The position numbers were made by a program, and so were the translations under genes. From Betaproteobacteria bacterium (GTDB taxonomy: Bacteria > Pseudomonadota > Gammaproteobacteria > Burkholderiales > Usitatibacteraceae), in the NCBI GenBank assembly GCA_016711875.1, contig JADJSD010000001.1:1178001-1242000 (forward strand): 64,000 nucleotides of DNA, in the 5' to 3' direction. The notes under the pieces were generated by a model, which saw nothing but the letters and a program-made list of their open reading frames with translations, did not search any database and was not told the origin of the DNA. Of this stretch, positions 18,181-26,869 are shown in pieces. How positions within the stretch are numbered: the stretch's first letter is position 1; each line of letters begins with the position of its first letter.

Positions 18181-19022
18181 AGCACCTCACCTACCGGATC
18201 GTGAACGTCTTCACCCGCGGCGGCCGCCTCACGGGCAACCCCCTGTGCGTCTTCGAGGACGGCACCGGCCTCGACACGGAGGCCATGCAGGCCCTCGCGC
18301 GCCAGTTCAACCTGTCCGAGACGACCTTCATCCTGCCCTCGGAGAAGGCCACCGCCCGCGTGCGCATCTTCACGCCGTCCTACGAGATGCCTTTCGCCGG
18401 TCACCCCACGCTCGGCACGGCGCACGTCGTGCGCGCGCTCAAGGGTGCCGGCGACGCGCTCTCGCTCGAGATGAAGGCGGGTGTCATCCCGGTGAGCGCG
18501 CAGGGCGACCGCTGGACCCTTACGGCGAACGCGCCCACCTGGCGCGAGGTGAACGAGCCGCTCGGCACGCTCGCGATGATGCTGGGGCTCTCCGTGGCCG
18601 ATCTCGCCGACCGGCCCCTGTGGGTCAAGTCGGGCAAGGAGCAGCTCATCGTCCCGGTGCGCTCGCCGGACGCCGTCCGCCGCGCCCGCCCCGTTCCCGA
18701 CGCCTTCTCGCGGCTCGCGAGCGTCGACGGCCAGAGCATGGCCTACGTGTTCGCGGACGAGGGCGACGCGAAGGGCACCGTGGTCTCGCGGTTCTTCTTC
18801 CCGAGCGGCGCGGCGGTCCTCGAGGATCCGGCCACGGGCTCGGCCTGCGCCAACCTCGGCGGCTGGTTCTGCGCCCTGCGGCCCGGCGCCGACGTGACGC
18901 GCGTCGTGTCCCAGGGCGACGAAGTGGCCCGCCCCTCCACGCTTTTCCTCGGCGTCGCCCACGGCGCCATCACCGTGGGCGGCGCCGTGGCCGATCTCGG
19001 CCGCGGCACCCTCTCGCTCTAG
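18177..19022 (+). CDS. PhzF-family isomerase/epimerase-like protein
   Basis: 281 residues. It begins YRIVNVFTRGGRLTGNPLCV, with the family's catalytic Glu in FNLSETTFI (Glu48), PSYEMPFAGHPTLGTAH in the first lobe and EDPATGSACANLGG in the second. Members include PhzF of phenazine synthesis and diaminopimelate-epimerase-fold isomerases, many of unknown substrate. No other phenazine gene is nearby, so a phenazine role is unlikely. ATGA overlap with mpl suggests co-translation, but a wall-recycling function is only a guess from position. Confidence 0.88.
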   Translation: MKHLTYRIVNVFTRGGRLTGNPLCVFEDGTGLDTEAMQALARQFNLSETTFILPSEKATARVRIFTPSYEMPFAGHPTLGTAHVVRALKGAGDALSLEMKAGVIPVSAQGDRWTLTANAPTWREVNEPLGTLAMMLGLSVADLADRPLWVKSGKEQLIVPVRSPDAVRRARPVPDAFSRLASVDGQSMAYVFADEGDAKGTVVSRFFFPSGAAVLEDPATGSACANLGGWFCALRPGADVTRVVSQGDEVARPSTLFLGVAHGAITVGGAVADLGRGTLSL

Positions 19023-19028
19023 GATCCC

Positions 19029-19625
19029 TTGAAGACGCTCGTCTACCTGCATGGCTTCATCAGCTCGCCCGCCTCGCGCAAGGCCGTGATGCTCGGCGAC
19101 TACGTCCGCGGCCAGGCGCCCGGCCTCCGGGTCGTCGTCCCGGCGCTGCATCACCGACCGGCGCAGGCCGTCTCGCAGGTGCAATGGCACTGCCTGGGAA
19201 GGAATCCGGCGGACTTGACGCTCGTCGGCAGCTCGCTCGGCGGCTTCTACGCGACGGTCGTGGCGGAGAAGGTCGGCTGCAAGGCGGTGGTGGTGAACCC
19301 GGCGGTGCATCCCCAGCACCTCTTCGAGCGGCATATCGGGCCCCAGGAGAACCTCTACACGAAGGAACGCTTCGAGCTGACGCGCGAGCACGTTGCCGAA
19401 CTTGCCGCGCTCGACCCGCCCGCCATCACGCGGCCGGAACGCTACTGGCTCCTCGCGGAGACGGCGGACGAGGTGCTCGACTACCGCGAGGCCGTCGCGT
19501 ATTACGAGGGCGCGTTCCACAGCATCGTGCAGGGCGGCGACCACGGTTTCGCGAGCTTTCCGGAATTCATACCCGACCTTGTCGCCTGGGCGCTGGGCAG
19601 CGACCACCAGAGCCTCGCAAAATGA
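19029..19625 (+). CDS. YqiA/YcfP-like alpha/beta-hydrolase (esterase)
   Basis: 198 residues from a TTG at 19029, with AGGA just upstream. The TTG is favoured because the oxyanion-hole strand TLVYLHGFISSP sits right at the N-terminus; the first internal ATG would remove it. The nucleophile elbow is GSSLGGFYA, the acid region is in the C-terminal third, and the catalytic His is in QGGDHGF. YqiA-type proteins hydrolyse short acyl or CoA esters. Its stop overlaps the next ATG by ATGA. Confidence 0.85.
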   Translation: MKTLVYLHGFISSPASRKAVMLGDYVRGQAPGLRVVVPALHHRPAQAVSQVQWHCLGRNPADLTLVGSSLGGFYATVVAEKVGCKAVVVNPAVHPQHLFERHIGPQENLYTKERFELTREHVAELAALDPPAITRPERYWLLAETADEVLDYREAVAYYEGAFHSIVQGGDHGFASFPEFIPDLVAWALGSDHQSLAK

Positions 19626-21463
19626 AACAGGTCCTGTTCGAGGAGGACGGCGCGTTTCGCGTCGGCACCATCCTGTCGGAAGCGGGTGCCGCCTTCCAGG
19701 TGGAGGCCGCGCACGGCAAGCGCTCCAAGGTGAAGGCGAACGCGGTGCTGCTGCGCTTCGACGGGCAGGCCCTTGCGGTCTTCATGCCCGAGGCACAATC
19801 GCGCGCCGAGGCCATCGACCCGAAGTTTCTCTGGGAAGTATGCGGCCCGACGGAGTTCGGCTTCGCGGAACTGGCCGCCGACTACTACGGCCACGCGCCC
19901 TCGCCCGTGGAATCGACGGCGGTCGCCGTGGCGCTGCACGCGAGCCCCATGTACTTCTACCGCCGGGGCAAGGGCCGCTACCAGGCGGCGCCGGAGGAGA
20001 ACCTCAAGGCCGCGCTCGCCGGGCTCGAGAAGAAGCGCCGCCAGCAGGAGCAGGTGGACGCGTGGGCCGCGAAGATCGGCGAAGGGCACCTGCCGCCGGA
20101 GATCGCCGGCAAGCTCGACACGCTCCTCTTCGAGCCGGACAAGATGTCCCTCGAATGGCGGGCCCTGGACCAGGCCGCGACGGCCGCCGGCCTCGCGCCA
20201 CCCCGGCTCCTCGCGAAGATCGGCGCGCTGGACGGGCCGGAGGAGTTCTTCCTGCGCCGGTTCGCCTGCGAGCTCTTCCCGCAGGGCACCGGTTTCGGCA
20301 TCGTTCCGGCCGTGACGCCTCCCGGCGAGCTGCCGGTCGCGTCCGCGCCCGCGTTCTCCATCGACGATCACGAGACGACCGAGATCGACGACGCGTTTTC
20401 GGTCGAGCGTCTCGCCGACGGAAACGTGCGCGTGGGCATCCACATCGCCGCGCCCGCGCTCTTCTTCGGGCGAGAGCACCGGCTGGAATCCCTCGCGCGC
20501 GAGCGACTGTCCACCGTGTATTTCCCCGGCGGCAAGATCACGATGCTGCCCGAAGGCGCCATCGCGGAGGCGACGCTTGCCGAAGGCAAGACCGTCCCGG
20601 CCGCCTCGCTCTACCTGGACCTCGCGCCGGACACGCTCGAGATCGTCGCCACGACTTCGCGCCTGGAGCGCGTGGCCATCGCCACCAACCTGCGCATCGC
20701 GGAGCTGGAGACGCGCCTGCACGCCGACTCGCTCGCGGCCGGGCAGGTGGAGGGCAGCCATGGCGACGACCTGCTGTTGTTGTGGCGGCTCGCCAGGTCG
20801 CTGCGCACCGTTCGCGGCGCCGCCGAAGAGAGAGGGGAAAAGCTCGACTACACCTTCCGCGTCCGGGACGGCCGCGTCGCCATCGAACCGCGCCGCCGCG
20901 GCACGCCCATCGATGTGCTCGTCTCGGAGCTGATGATCCACGTGAACTCCTCGTGGGGCCGCATGCTGGCCGAGGCCGGCATTCCCGCCATCTACCGCAA
21001 CCAGGTGGGTATCAAGACCCGCATGGAGACGGTGCCGGGCAAGCACGACTGGCTGGGCGTCTCGCACTACGCGTGGTCGAGCTCGCCCCTGCGGCGCTTC
21101 TCGGACCTCGCCAACCAGCGCCAGCTCGTCTCGCTGCTCTCGGGCACCGAGCCGGCGTACTCGAAGGACGAACTGGGCGCCGCCGCGCGCGATTTCGAGA
21201 CCGCCTACGAGGCCTATGCCGAGCACCAGCGCCATCTCGAGCGCTACTGGTGCCTGCGCTACGTGGTGCAGGAGGGGATGGAAGCCGTCGACGCCTCGAT
21301 CGTCCGCGACGAGCTGGTGCGACTCGAGGGCATCCCCCTCGTGTGCCGCGCCACGGGCCTGCCGCCGTCGTCCGCGGGCGACAGGGTCCGCATCGCCTTC
21401 GGTGAGCCGGACTTGTGGGAGGTCAACCTTCCCTGCCGCTACGCGGGAAAACCGGCCGCCTGA
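19622..21463 (+). CDS. RNB-domain ribonuclease (RNase II/R family)
   Basis: 613 residues. The RNB catalytic motif SIDDHETTEIDDAFSVERL (about residues 244-262) carries the acidic cluster that binds the two metal ions for 3'-5' RNA hydrolysis. Other RNB signatures are VGIHIAAPA, STVYFPGGKITMLP, LVSELMIHVN and SSPLRRFSDLANQRQL. The N-terminal ~200 residues are not a typical cold-shock pair. A canonical C-terminal S1 domain is short or degenerate. This form is common in betaproteobacteria next to tonB and aroE; here tonB follows at 64 bases but aroE is 16 kb away. Confidence 0.92.
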   Translation: MKQVLFEEDGAFRVGTILSEAGAAFQVEAAHGKRSKVKANAVLLRFDGQALAVFMPEAQSRAEAIDPKFLWEVCGPTEFGFAELAADYYGHAPSPVESTAVAVALHASPMYFYRRGKGRYQAAPEENLKAALAGLEKKRRQQEQVDAWAAKIGEGHLPPEIAGKLDTLLFEPDKMSLEWRALDQAATAAGLAPPRLLAKIGALDGPEEFFLRRFACELFPQGTGFGIVPAVTPPGELPVASAPAFSIDDHETTEIDDAFSVERLADGNVRVGIHIAAPALFFGREHRLESLARERLSTVYFPGGKITMLPEGAIAEATLAEGKTVPAASLYLDLAPDTLEIVATTSRLERVAIATNLRIAELETRLHADSLAAGQVEGSHGDDLLLLWRLARSLRTVRGAAEERGEKLDYTFRVRDGRVAIEPRRRGTPIDVLVSELMIHVNSSWGRMLAEAGIPAIYRNQVGIKTRMETVPGKHDWLGVSHYAWSSSPLRRFSDLANQRQLVSLLSGTEPAYSKDELGAAARDFETAYEAYAEHQRHLERYWCLRYVVQEGMEAVDASIVRDELVRLEGIPLVCRATGLPPSSAGDRVRIAFGEPDLWEVNLPCRYAGKPAA

Positions 21464-21526
21464 CGCGCGAGCGCTGCTATCATCCGGGCTCATGACCCGC
21501 CCGCCCGAGCGAGCCCGCGCCTGCCG

Positions 21527-22444
21527 ATGGAACTGAGGCAGAACACCCCCGACGCGCTCGTCCACTTCTCCGACTACCTCCTCGAGCGGTACGGCCTCGC
21601 CGCCACCATGCAGGTGGCCCTCGTGGCCTCCCTCGCCTTCCACGCCGCCGCCATCGTGGGCCTGGGTTTCAAGGTGCCCGACCCGCGCGCGTGGGACGCC
21701 CCGCACAACGTGCTCGACGTCGTGCTCGTCAACGCCAAGAGCGCGACCAAGCCCGTGAAGGCCGACGCCCTCGCCCAGGCCAACCTCGACGGCGGCGGGA
21801 ACACCGACCAGAAGCGCCGCGCCTCCAATCCCTTTCCCGTCGTCGACCAGAAGGAGACGGCGCCCGAGATGAAGCTCGCCCAGAGCCGCGTGAAGCAGCT
21901 CGAGCTCGAGGCGAAGGAGCTCATGACCCGGATGAAGTCGAACGCGGCCGTCGCGCCCGCCGATCCGGCGGCCGACCGCGGCGACAAGACGCCGGACAAG
22001 ACCGCGCAGGACCTCATCGAGAAAAGCCTGGAGATCCAGCGGTTGGAGGCGCAGATCCGCCGCGAGTACCAGGCCTACCAGGAGCGCCCCCGCAAGCAAT
22101 TCGTGGGTGCGCGCGCGGCGGAATACCGCTTCGCCGCCTACGTGGACAACTGGCGGCTCAAGATCGAGCGCGTGGGCAACCTCAACTACCCGGACGAGGC
22201 GCGCCAGAAGAAACTCTACGGCTCGCTGCAGCTCACCGTGGGCATCAAGCCCGACGGCGAGGTGGAATCCGTCGAGGTGAACCGGTCCTCGGGCAAGAAG
22301 GTGCTCGACCAGGCCGCCATCCGCATCGTGCGGCTGGCCGCGCCCTTCGACCGCTTCCCGGATTCGATCCGCAGGGACACGGACATCCTCTACATCACGC
22401 GCACCTGGACGTTCGCGCGCGGCGACCAGTTATCCGCCGAGTAG
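21527..22444 (+). CDS. tonB: TonB-family energy transducer
   Basis: 305 residues. One membrane anchor (about 25-47, MQVALVASLAFHAAAIVGLG) is followed by a long charged and coiled-coil periplasmic linker rather than the usual Pro-rich spacer. The C-terminal TonB fold is seen in YPDEARQKKLYGSLQLTVGI and VESVEVNRSSGKKVLDQAAI. TonB carries proton-motive energy from ExbBD to outer-membrane transporters; no exbB or exbD is nearby. The last 15 bases overlap the tail of the convergent LysR gene. Confidence 0.9.
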   Translation: MELRQNTPDALVHFSDYLLERYGLAATMQVALVASLAFHAAAIVGLGFKVPDPRAWDAPHNVLDVVLVNAKSATKPVKADALAQANLDGGGNTDQKRRASNPFPVVDQKETAPEMKLAQSRVKQLELEAKELMTRMKSNAAVAPADPAADRGDKTPDKTAQDLIEKSLEIQRLEAQIRREYQAYQERPRKQFVGARAAEYRFAAYVDNWRLKIERVGNLNYPDEARQKKLYGSLQLTVGIKPDGEVESVEVNRSSGKKVLDQAAIRIVRLAAPFDRFPDSIRRDTDILYITRTWTFARGDQLSAE

Positions 22445-23362
22445 GCGCTCCTCGCGCCAGCGCTTGCCGCCCAGCACCTTGACCGCCGCCGCGGCCAGCT
22501 TCTCGTAGCGCCCTTCGCCTTCCGTCGGCACCCAGGCCGCCACCACGCGGATGCCGAGCGCCTCGCCTTCCGCGAGCGGGCGGTACACGACACCCTTCAC
22601 CCGCGCGGCGAGCATCGCGCCGTTGGGGATCGTCCAGCCCTCGCCCGCGGCGATGCGCTCGAGCGTCTGCACCTGGCCCGGCTCGACGGTGACGATCTCC
22701 GGGCGATAACCGACCTGGCGGAAGTAGCGAAGGCAGAAGTCGTGATAGGCCGGATTGAAGGCGCGCGGGTTCCAGAAGAGCGGCAGGTCCCGCACGTCGA
22801 GGAGCGACACCCGCCGCCGCCGCGAGAGAGCGTGGTGGGAGGGAAGCGCGGCCACCAGGGGGCTCAGCAGCACTTCGCGCGTCTCGAGGCCGGTGGCGTT
22901 TCCCGGCAGGCCGACGAGCGCGAAATCGAGCCGCCCCGACTTGAGCGCGGGGATCAGGTCGCGGGAAGGCCCGGACACCAGCTCGAATGTGGCCTCCGGA
23001 AGCGCCTTCGCCCAGGCCTTCGCGACGCGGGTGCGATCGCCCACCGCCACCGCCAGCGTGAGGCCGGCTCGCAGCAGGCCGCGTGCCGGCCCCTGCGGCT
23101 TGGCGACGGAAGCGGCGAGGGCCTCGGCCTCGCGCAGGATCGCGTCGGCTTTCGCATACACCGCCCGGCCCGTCGCGGTGAGGGCGACGCCCGCGGCGCT
23201 GCGATCGAGCAGTCGCACGCCCAGCCCGCGCTCGAGATCCGCCACCTGCCGGCTGAGCGGCGGCTGGGAGACGTGCAGCCGCTCGGCGGCCGCGCGGAAG
23301 CTGCCCGATTCGGCGACGGCGACGAAGTAGCGCAGCTGGCGGAGGTCGAACGCGAAGGCCAT
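22430..23362 (-). CDS. LysR-type transcriptional regulator
   Basis: 310 residues. The N-terminal winged helix reads LRQLRYFVAVAESGSFRAAA, ERLHVSQPPLSRQVADLE and GVRLLDRSAAGVALTATG, the classical LysR DNA-binding domain. A substrate-binding domain follows to the C-terminus. The inducer is unknown. It is divergent from the secreted-protein gene at 23537 with a 174-base spacer, the usual arrangement of a LysR gene and its target. That regulatory link is inference. Confidence 0.92.
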   Translation of the reverse strand: MAFAFDLRQLRYFVAVAESGSFRAAAERLHVSQPPLSRQVADLERGLGVRLLDRSAAGVALTATGRAVYAKADAILREAEALAASVAKPQGPARGLLRAGLTLAVAVGDRTRVAKAWAKALPEATFELVSGPSRDLIPALKSGRLDFALVGLPGNATGLETREVLLSPLVAALPSHHALSRRRRVSLLDVRDLPLFWNPRAFNPAYHDFCLRYFRQVGYRPEIVTVEPGQVQTLERIAAGEGWTIPNGAMLAARVKGVVYRPLAEGEALGIRVVAAWVPTEGEGRYEKLAAAAVKVLGGKRWREERLLGG

Positions 23363-23536
23363 GCCGAAAAGGTATCACGCGAAAAGTGTTGGCGCCGGTG
23401 CCCTCGCACGCGACACAGTGCGCGGCGTCCGGGGCCGTCCGCGCGTTCCGGCCCGCGATTTTCGCGCTTCGTCGCGAAGCCGTGGCCGGTGCCGGCGGGC
23501 CGGGCTACTTTTCGCGCCTCATCCGAAGGAGATGCC

Positions 23537-24319
23537 ATGAAGACCATTCACCGTCTGCTCGCCGCGCTCGTCGCCGCGGGCTCCCTCCAGGCCGCCGCCG
23601 CGCCGGCCAACTACTCCGACCTTTGGTGGAACCCGCAGGAAAGCGGCTGGGGCCTGCAGATCGTCCAGCAGGGTTACACCGCCTTCGCGACCCTCTTCGT
23701 CTACGGGCCCGACGGCAAGCCCACCTGGTACGTCGCCTCGAACCTCGAGAACGTTGCCGAGGATGCCTCGGGCAACCCGGCGTTCCGGGGCGCGCTCTAC
23801 AAGACCACGGGCCCCTGGCTGGGGGGTCCCTTCGATCCTTCCAAGGTGGCCGTGCAGGGGGTGGGCGACATCGTGATCGAGCCGCGGGCGGCGGGACGGA
23901 TCTACGTCGGCTACAACGCCGAGGGCGTCCACGTGGAGAAAGTGGTCGAGCGCCAGACGTTCTCGCAGCCCGATGTCGGCGGCACCTTCCACGGCTCGTT
24001 CCGGCTGCGCCAGGCGAGCAACGCCGGCGGCGCGCCTTGGGGCACGCGCGAATTCACGGGCGAGGTGCTGGCGTACCTCGACGGGCAGAATGTCTTCCTG
24101 CGCATCGAGGAGCCCAGGAGCCGCTGCGAGTTCCGCGGCACGCGCACCCCGTCGGGCCGCTACGCGACGCTATCGGGCCAGTACACGTGCGTCGGGGGCG
24201 AGGCGGGCACGTTCGAGATCACGGACTTCGAGGTCACGCAGCACGCCATCTCCGGCTACCTGCGCGCGCGAACGGGCTCCGACCACCAGTACGGGCGGTT
24301 CGCCGCCGCGCGCTTCTAG
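23537..24319 (+). CDS. Secreted protein with a WW..GWG domain
   Basis: 260 residues with a clear AAGGAGA ribosome site at 23526-23532 and a Sec signal peptide (MKTIHRLLAALVAAGSLQAA, cut near AAAAP). The mature protein starts with NYSDLWWNPQESGWGLQIVQ, then WYVASNL and FDPSKV. This is the domain seen twice at the C-terminus of the lipoprotein at 7622-10687. A second half (GGTFHGSFRLR to the end) contains two Cys that could form a disulphide (SRCEFRGTR; QYTCVGGEAG). Function unknown; probably periplasmic or extracellular. Its stop shares a CTAG with the photolyase gene. Confidence 0.75.
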   Translation: MKTIHRLLAALVAAGSLQAAAAPANYSDLWWNPQESGWGLQIVQQGYTAFATLFVYGPDGKPTWYVASNLENVAEDASGNPAFRGALYKTTGPWLGGPFDPSKVAVQGVGDIVIEPRAAGRIYVGYNAEGVHVEKVVERQTFSQPDVGGTFHGSFRLRQASNAGGAPWGTREFTGEVLAYLDGQNVFLRIEEPRSRCEFRGTRTPSGRYATLSGQYTCVGGEAGTFEITDFEVTQHAISGYLRARTGSDHQYGRFAAARF

Positions 24320-25746
24320 CCGCGCACGGCCTTGAAGAGCGCGAGGGCCCGCTCGCGCTGCACGGCGTGGTCCACGACGGGCGCGGGGTAGTCGCGCCCG
24401 GGCTCGAATCCGGCCGCCTGCCGTTCGAGGGGTGGCATCGTCCAGGGCGCGTGGATCCAGCACTCGGGCACGTTCGCGAGTTCCGGCACGTAGCGCCGGA
24501 TGAACCGGCCCTGCGGGTCGAAGCGCTCCGACTGCGCGACCGGGTTGAAGATGCGGAAGTAGGGCTGGGCGTCGCAGCCGGTGGAGGCGGCCCACTGCCA
24601 GCCGCCATTGTTGGCCGCGAGGTCGAAATCGAGGAGGCGCTCGGCGAAGATCCGCTCGCCGCGCCGCCAGTCGACCAGCAGGTCCTTCACGAGGAACGAC
24701 GCGACGATCATGCGCAGGCGGTTGTGCATGTAGCCCGTCGCATTGAGCTGGCGCATCGCGGCATCGACGATCGGATACCCCGTGCGGCCTTCGCACCAGG
24801 CGGCGAAATGCGCGTCCTCGCCAGGCCAGCGGATGGCGTCGTACTGCGGGCGGAAGCATCCCGTGGCCGCGTGCGGGTGGTGCCACAGGATCTGGAAGTA
24901 GAAGTCGCGCCACACCAGCTCCGAGAGCCAGGTGGCGGCGCCCTCGCCGGCGCTCGCATGGGCGGCCCGCGCGAGCTCGCGGATCGAGATCGTGCCGAAA
25001 CGGTTGTGCACCGAAAGGTACGAGACGCCCTTCAGCGCCGGGAAATCGCGGGCCGCCCTGTAGTCCTTCATGCGGGAGGTGAAGTCGACGAAGGCGGCGC
25101 GGGCGCCGGCCATGCCGGGGGCCACGAGCAATTCAGCGCGTTCAAAACCGAGTGCTTCGAGCGCCGGCAGTTCGGCCGCGCCGTCCGCGGGGGCGAGGGC
25201 GCGCGCGTGCTTCGCGACGGGGTAGCCCTTGAGGTAGAAATCGTCCACCTTGGCGAGCCAGGCGTTCTTGTAAGGCGTGAAGACGACGAACTTGCCCCCG
25301 GCCTGCGTGAGGATCTCGTCCTTCTCGAAGACGACGGTGTCTTTCGCCCGGTGCATGCGCACCCCGAAGGCGGCGAGGGCGCCTTCCACGGCTTCGTCCC
25401 GCGCCCGCGCAGCGCCTTCGTAGTCCTCGTTCGTGAAGACGGCCTGCGCGCCCAGGCGCCCGGCCAGGGCCGGAATCGCCTCGCGGGCCCGGCCGTGAAG
25501 CACGAGCAGGTCGCCGCCCTTTGCGCGCAGGGCCTCGCGCAGGGCCTTCACGCTGTCCCAGATGAAGGTCACCCGCCGGTCGCGCCGGTCCGGCAACGAA
25601 TCGAGGATTTCCCGGTCGAAGACGAAGACGCAATGGACGCGCCGGGCCGACGTGAGGGCGTAGTGGAGCCCGGCGTTGTCCTCGTCGCGAAGGTCGCGGC
25701 GGAACCAGAAAAGGGCGGTATCGTAGGCGGGCGGGGAGGCGGTCAC
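24316..25746 (-). CDS. phrB: Deoxyribodipyrimidine photolyase (class I CPD photolyase/cryptochrome family)
   Basis: 476 residues, the normal length. It begins ALFWFRRDLRDEDNAGLHYA. The FAD-binding half contains LSVHNRFGTISIRELA, WLSELVWRDFYFQILW, GYPIVDAAMRQLNATGYMHN and NNGGWQWAASTGCDAQPYFR, all hallmarks of FAD-dependent DNA photolyases that split UV pyrimidine dimers using blue light. The Trp electron-transfer residues in the WQWAASTG region are present. It is convergent with the secreted-protein gene and divergent from yqgE across 83 bases. Confidence 0.95.
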   Translation of the reverse strand: MTASPPAYDTALFWFRRDLRDEDNAGLHYALTSARRVHCVFVFDREILDSLPDRRDRRVTFIWDSVKALREALRAKGGDLLVLHGRAREAIPALAGRLGAQAVFTNEDYEGAARARDEAVEGALAAFGVRMHRAKDTVVFEKDEILTQAGGKFVVFTPYKNAWLAKVDDFYLKGYPVAKHARALAPADGAAELPALEALGFERAELLVAPGMAGARAAFVDFTSRMKDYRAARDFPALKGVSYLSVHNRFGTISIRELARAAHASAGEGAATWLSELVWRDFYFQILWHHPHAATGCFRPQYDAIRWPGEDAHFAAWCEGRTGYPIVDAAMRQLNATGYMHNRLRMIVASFLVKDLLVDWRRGERIFAERLLDFDLAANNGGWQWAASTGCDAQPYFRIFNPVAQSERFDPQGRFIRRYVPELANVPECWIHAPWTMPPLERQAAGFEPGRDYPAPVVDHAVQRERALALFKAVRG

Positions 25747-25829
25747 GGGGGCGGTGCGCGGGGGGGAATCGCTTGGCGCCCGCCGGGAGGGTGGCGGGCA
25801 TTCGAATTAGAATACGGGGCCGGTGGCAA

Positions 25830-26387
25830 ATGCAAACGACCAACTTCACGAGCCACTTCCTCATCGCCATGCCGGGCATGTCCGACCCGAATTTTTCCCG
25901 CACGCTCACGTTCGTATGCGAGCACAACGAGCGCGGCGCGCTCGGCCTCGTGGTGAACCGGCCCACCGACGTGACCCTGGGCACGCTCTTTCGCCAGGTG
26001 GAGATCGAGCTGGCCGACGAGCCCCTGGCCGCGCAGCCGGTCTTTTTCGGCGGCCCCGTCCAGCTCGAGCACGGCTTCGTGCTGCACCGGCCCGTGGGTT
26101 CATGGCGCTCGACGCTTCCCGTCGGCGAGATCGGCCTCACCACCTCGCGCGACATCCTCGAGGCCATGGCGAAGGGCGAGGGCCCGATCGATCGCCTCGT
26201 GGCCCTGGGCTATGCGGGCTGGGCCGCGGGCCAGCTCGAGGACGAGATCACGAAGAACGGCTGGCTCACGGTGCAGGCCGACCTCGACGTCATTTTCCGC
26301 ATCCCCCCGGAGGCGCGCTGGGACGCGGCCCTGGGCGCCCTGGGCGTGAACGCCGCGTTTCTATCCGACGAAGCCGGGCACGCATGA
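25830..26387 (+). CDS. yqgE: YqgE/AlgH-family protein (UPF0301)
   Basis: 185 residues, starting MQTTNFTSHFLIAMPGMSDP. The family signature is FLIAMPGM.DPNFSRTLTFVCEH and VFFGGPVQ, with RLVALGYAGWAAGQLEDEI later. The start at 25830 matches the family; the in-frame ATG at 25773 would add a basic leader with no homology. A TAGAAT at 25808-25813 may be the -10. YqgE is nearly always next to ruvX/yqgF, as here (25-base gap). Its function is still not settled; AlgH was named from effects on alginate in Pseudomonas. Confidence 0.92.
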   Translation: MQTTNFTSHFLIAMPGMSDPNFSRTLTFVCEHNERGALGLVVNRPTDVTLGTLFRQVEIELADEPLAAQPVFFGGPVQLEHGFVLHRPVGSWRSTLPVGEIGLTTSRDILEAMAKGEGPIDRLVALGYAGWAAGQLEDEITKNGWLTVQADLDVIFRIPPEARWDAALGALGVNAAFLSDEAGHA

Positions 26388-26412
26388 GGCAGGTGCCTCG
26401 GAGGCGTTCCGC

Positions 26413-26838
26413 ATGAGCTTGCCGCAGGGAACCCTCCTCGCCTTCGATTTCGGCGAGAAGCGCGTGGGCGTCGCCGTGGGCGAGACCGCCACGCGGCTCG
26501 CGCACCCGCTCGAGACCATCGCCACGGAATCGAACGACGTTCGCTTCGAGGCCATCGCGAGGCTCGTGGCCGAATGGCGTCCGGTGGGCTTCGTCGTCGG
26601 GCAGCCACGACACCCCGATGGCGGCGAGCACGAGGTGGCCCGCCTTGCCGGCCGGTTCGGCCGGCGCCTCGAGGGGCGCTTCGGCCTGCCGGTGGCCTAC
26701 GTGGACGAGACCCTCACCTCGTCGGAGGCGGAGTCGCAGCTGCGCGCGGCCGGAAATCGCCGCTCGGGCAAGGGCGATGTCGATACACTGGCGGCCACGC
26801 TGATCCTCCAGGGGTACCTGGACGCCCCGGCCGCCTGA
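26413..26838 (+). CDS. ruvX: Putative pre-16S rRNA nuclease / Holliday-junction resolvase-like YqgF
   Basis: 141 residues with an RNase H-like fold. LLAFDFGEKRVGVAVGE gives the first catalytic Asp, VVGQPRHPDGG the second strand, VDETLTSSEAE the Glu, and KGDVDTLAATLILQGYL the C-terminal Asp helix. YqgF proteins are needed for 5' maturation of 16S rRNA and resemble Holliday-junction resolvases. Usual length. It follows yqgE in the conserved pair. Confidence 0.93.
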   Translation: MSLPQGTLLAFDFGEKRVGVAVGETATRLAHPLETIATESNDVRFEAIARLVAEWRPVGFVVGQPRHPDGGEHEVARLAGRFGRRLEGRFGLPVAYVDETLTSSEAESQLRAAGNRRSGKGDVDTLAATLILQGYLDAPAA

Positions 26839-26869
26839 CTCCCTCCCCTCTCACTCGCATCGGATTGCC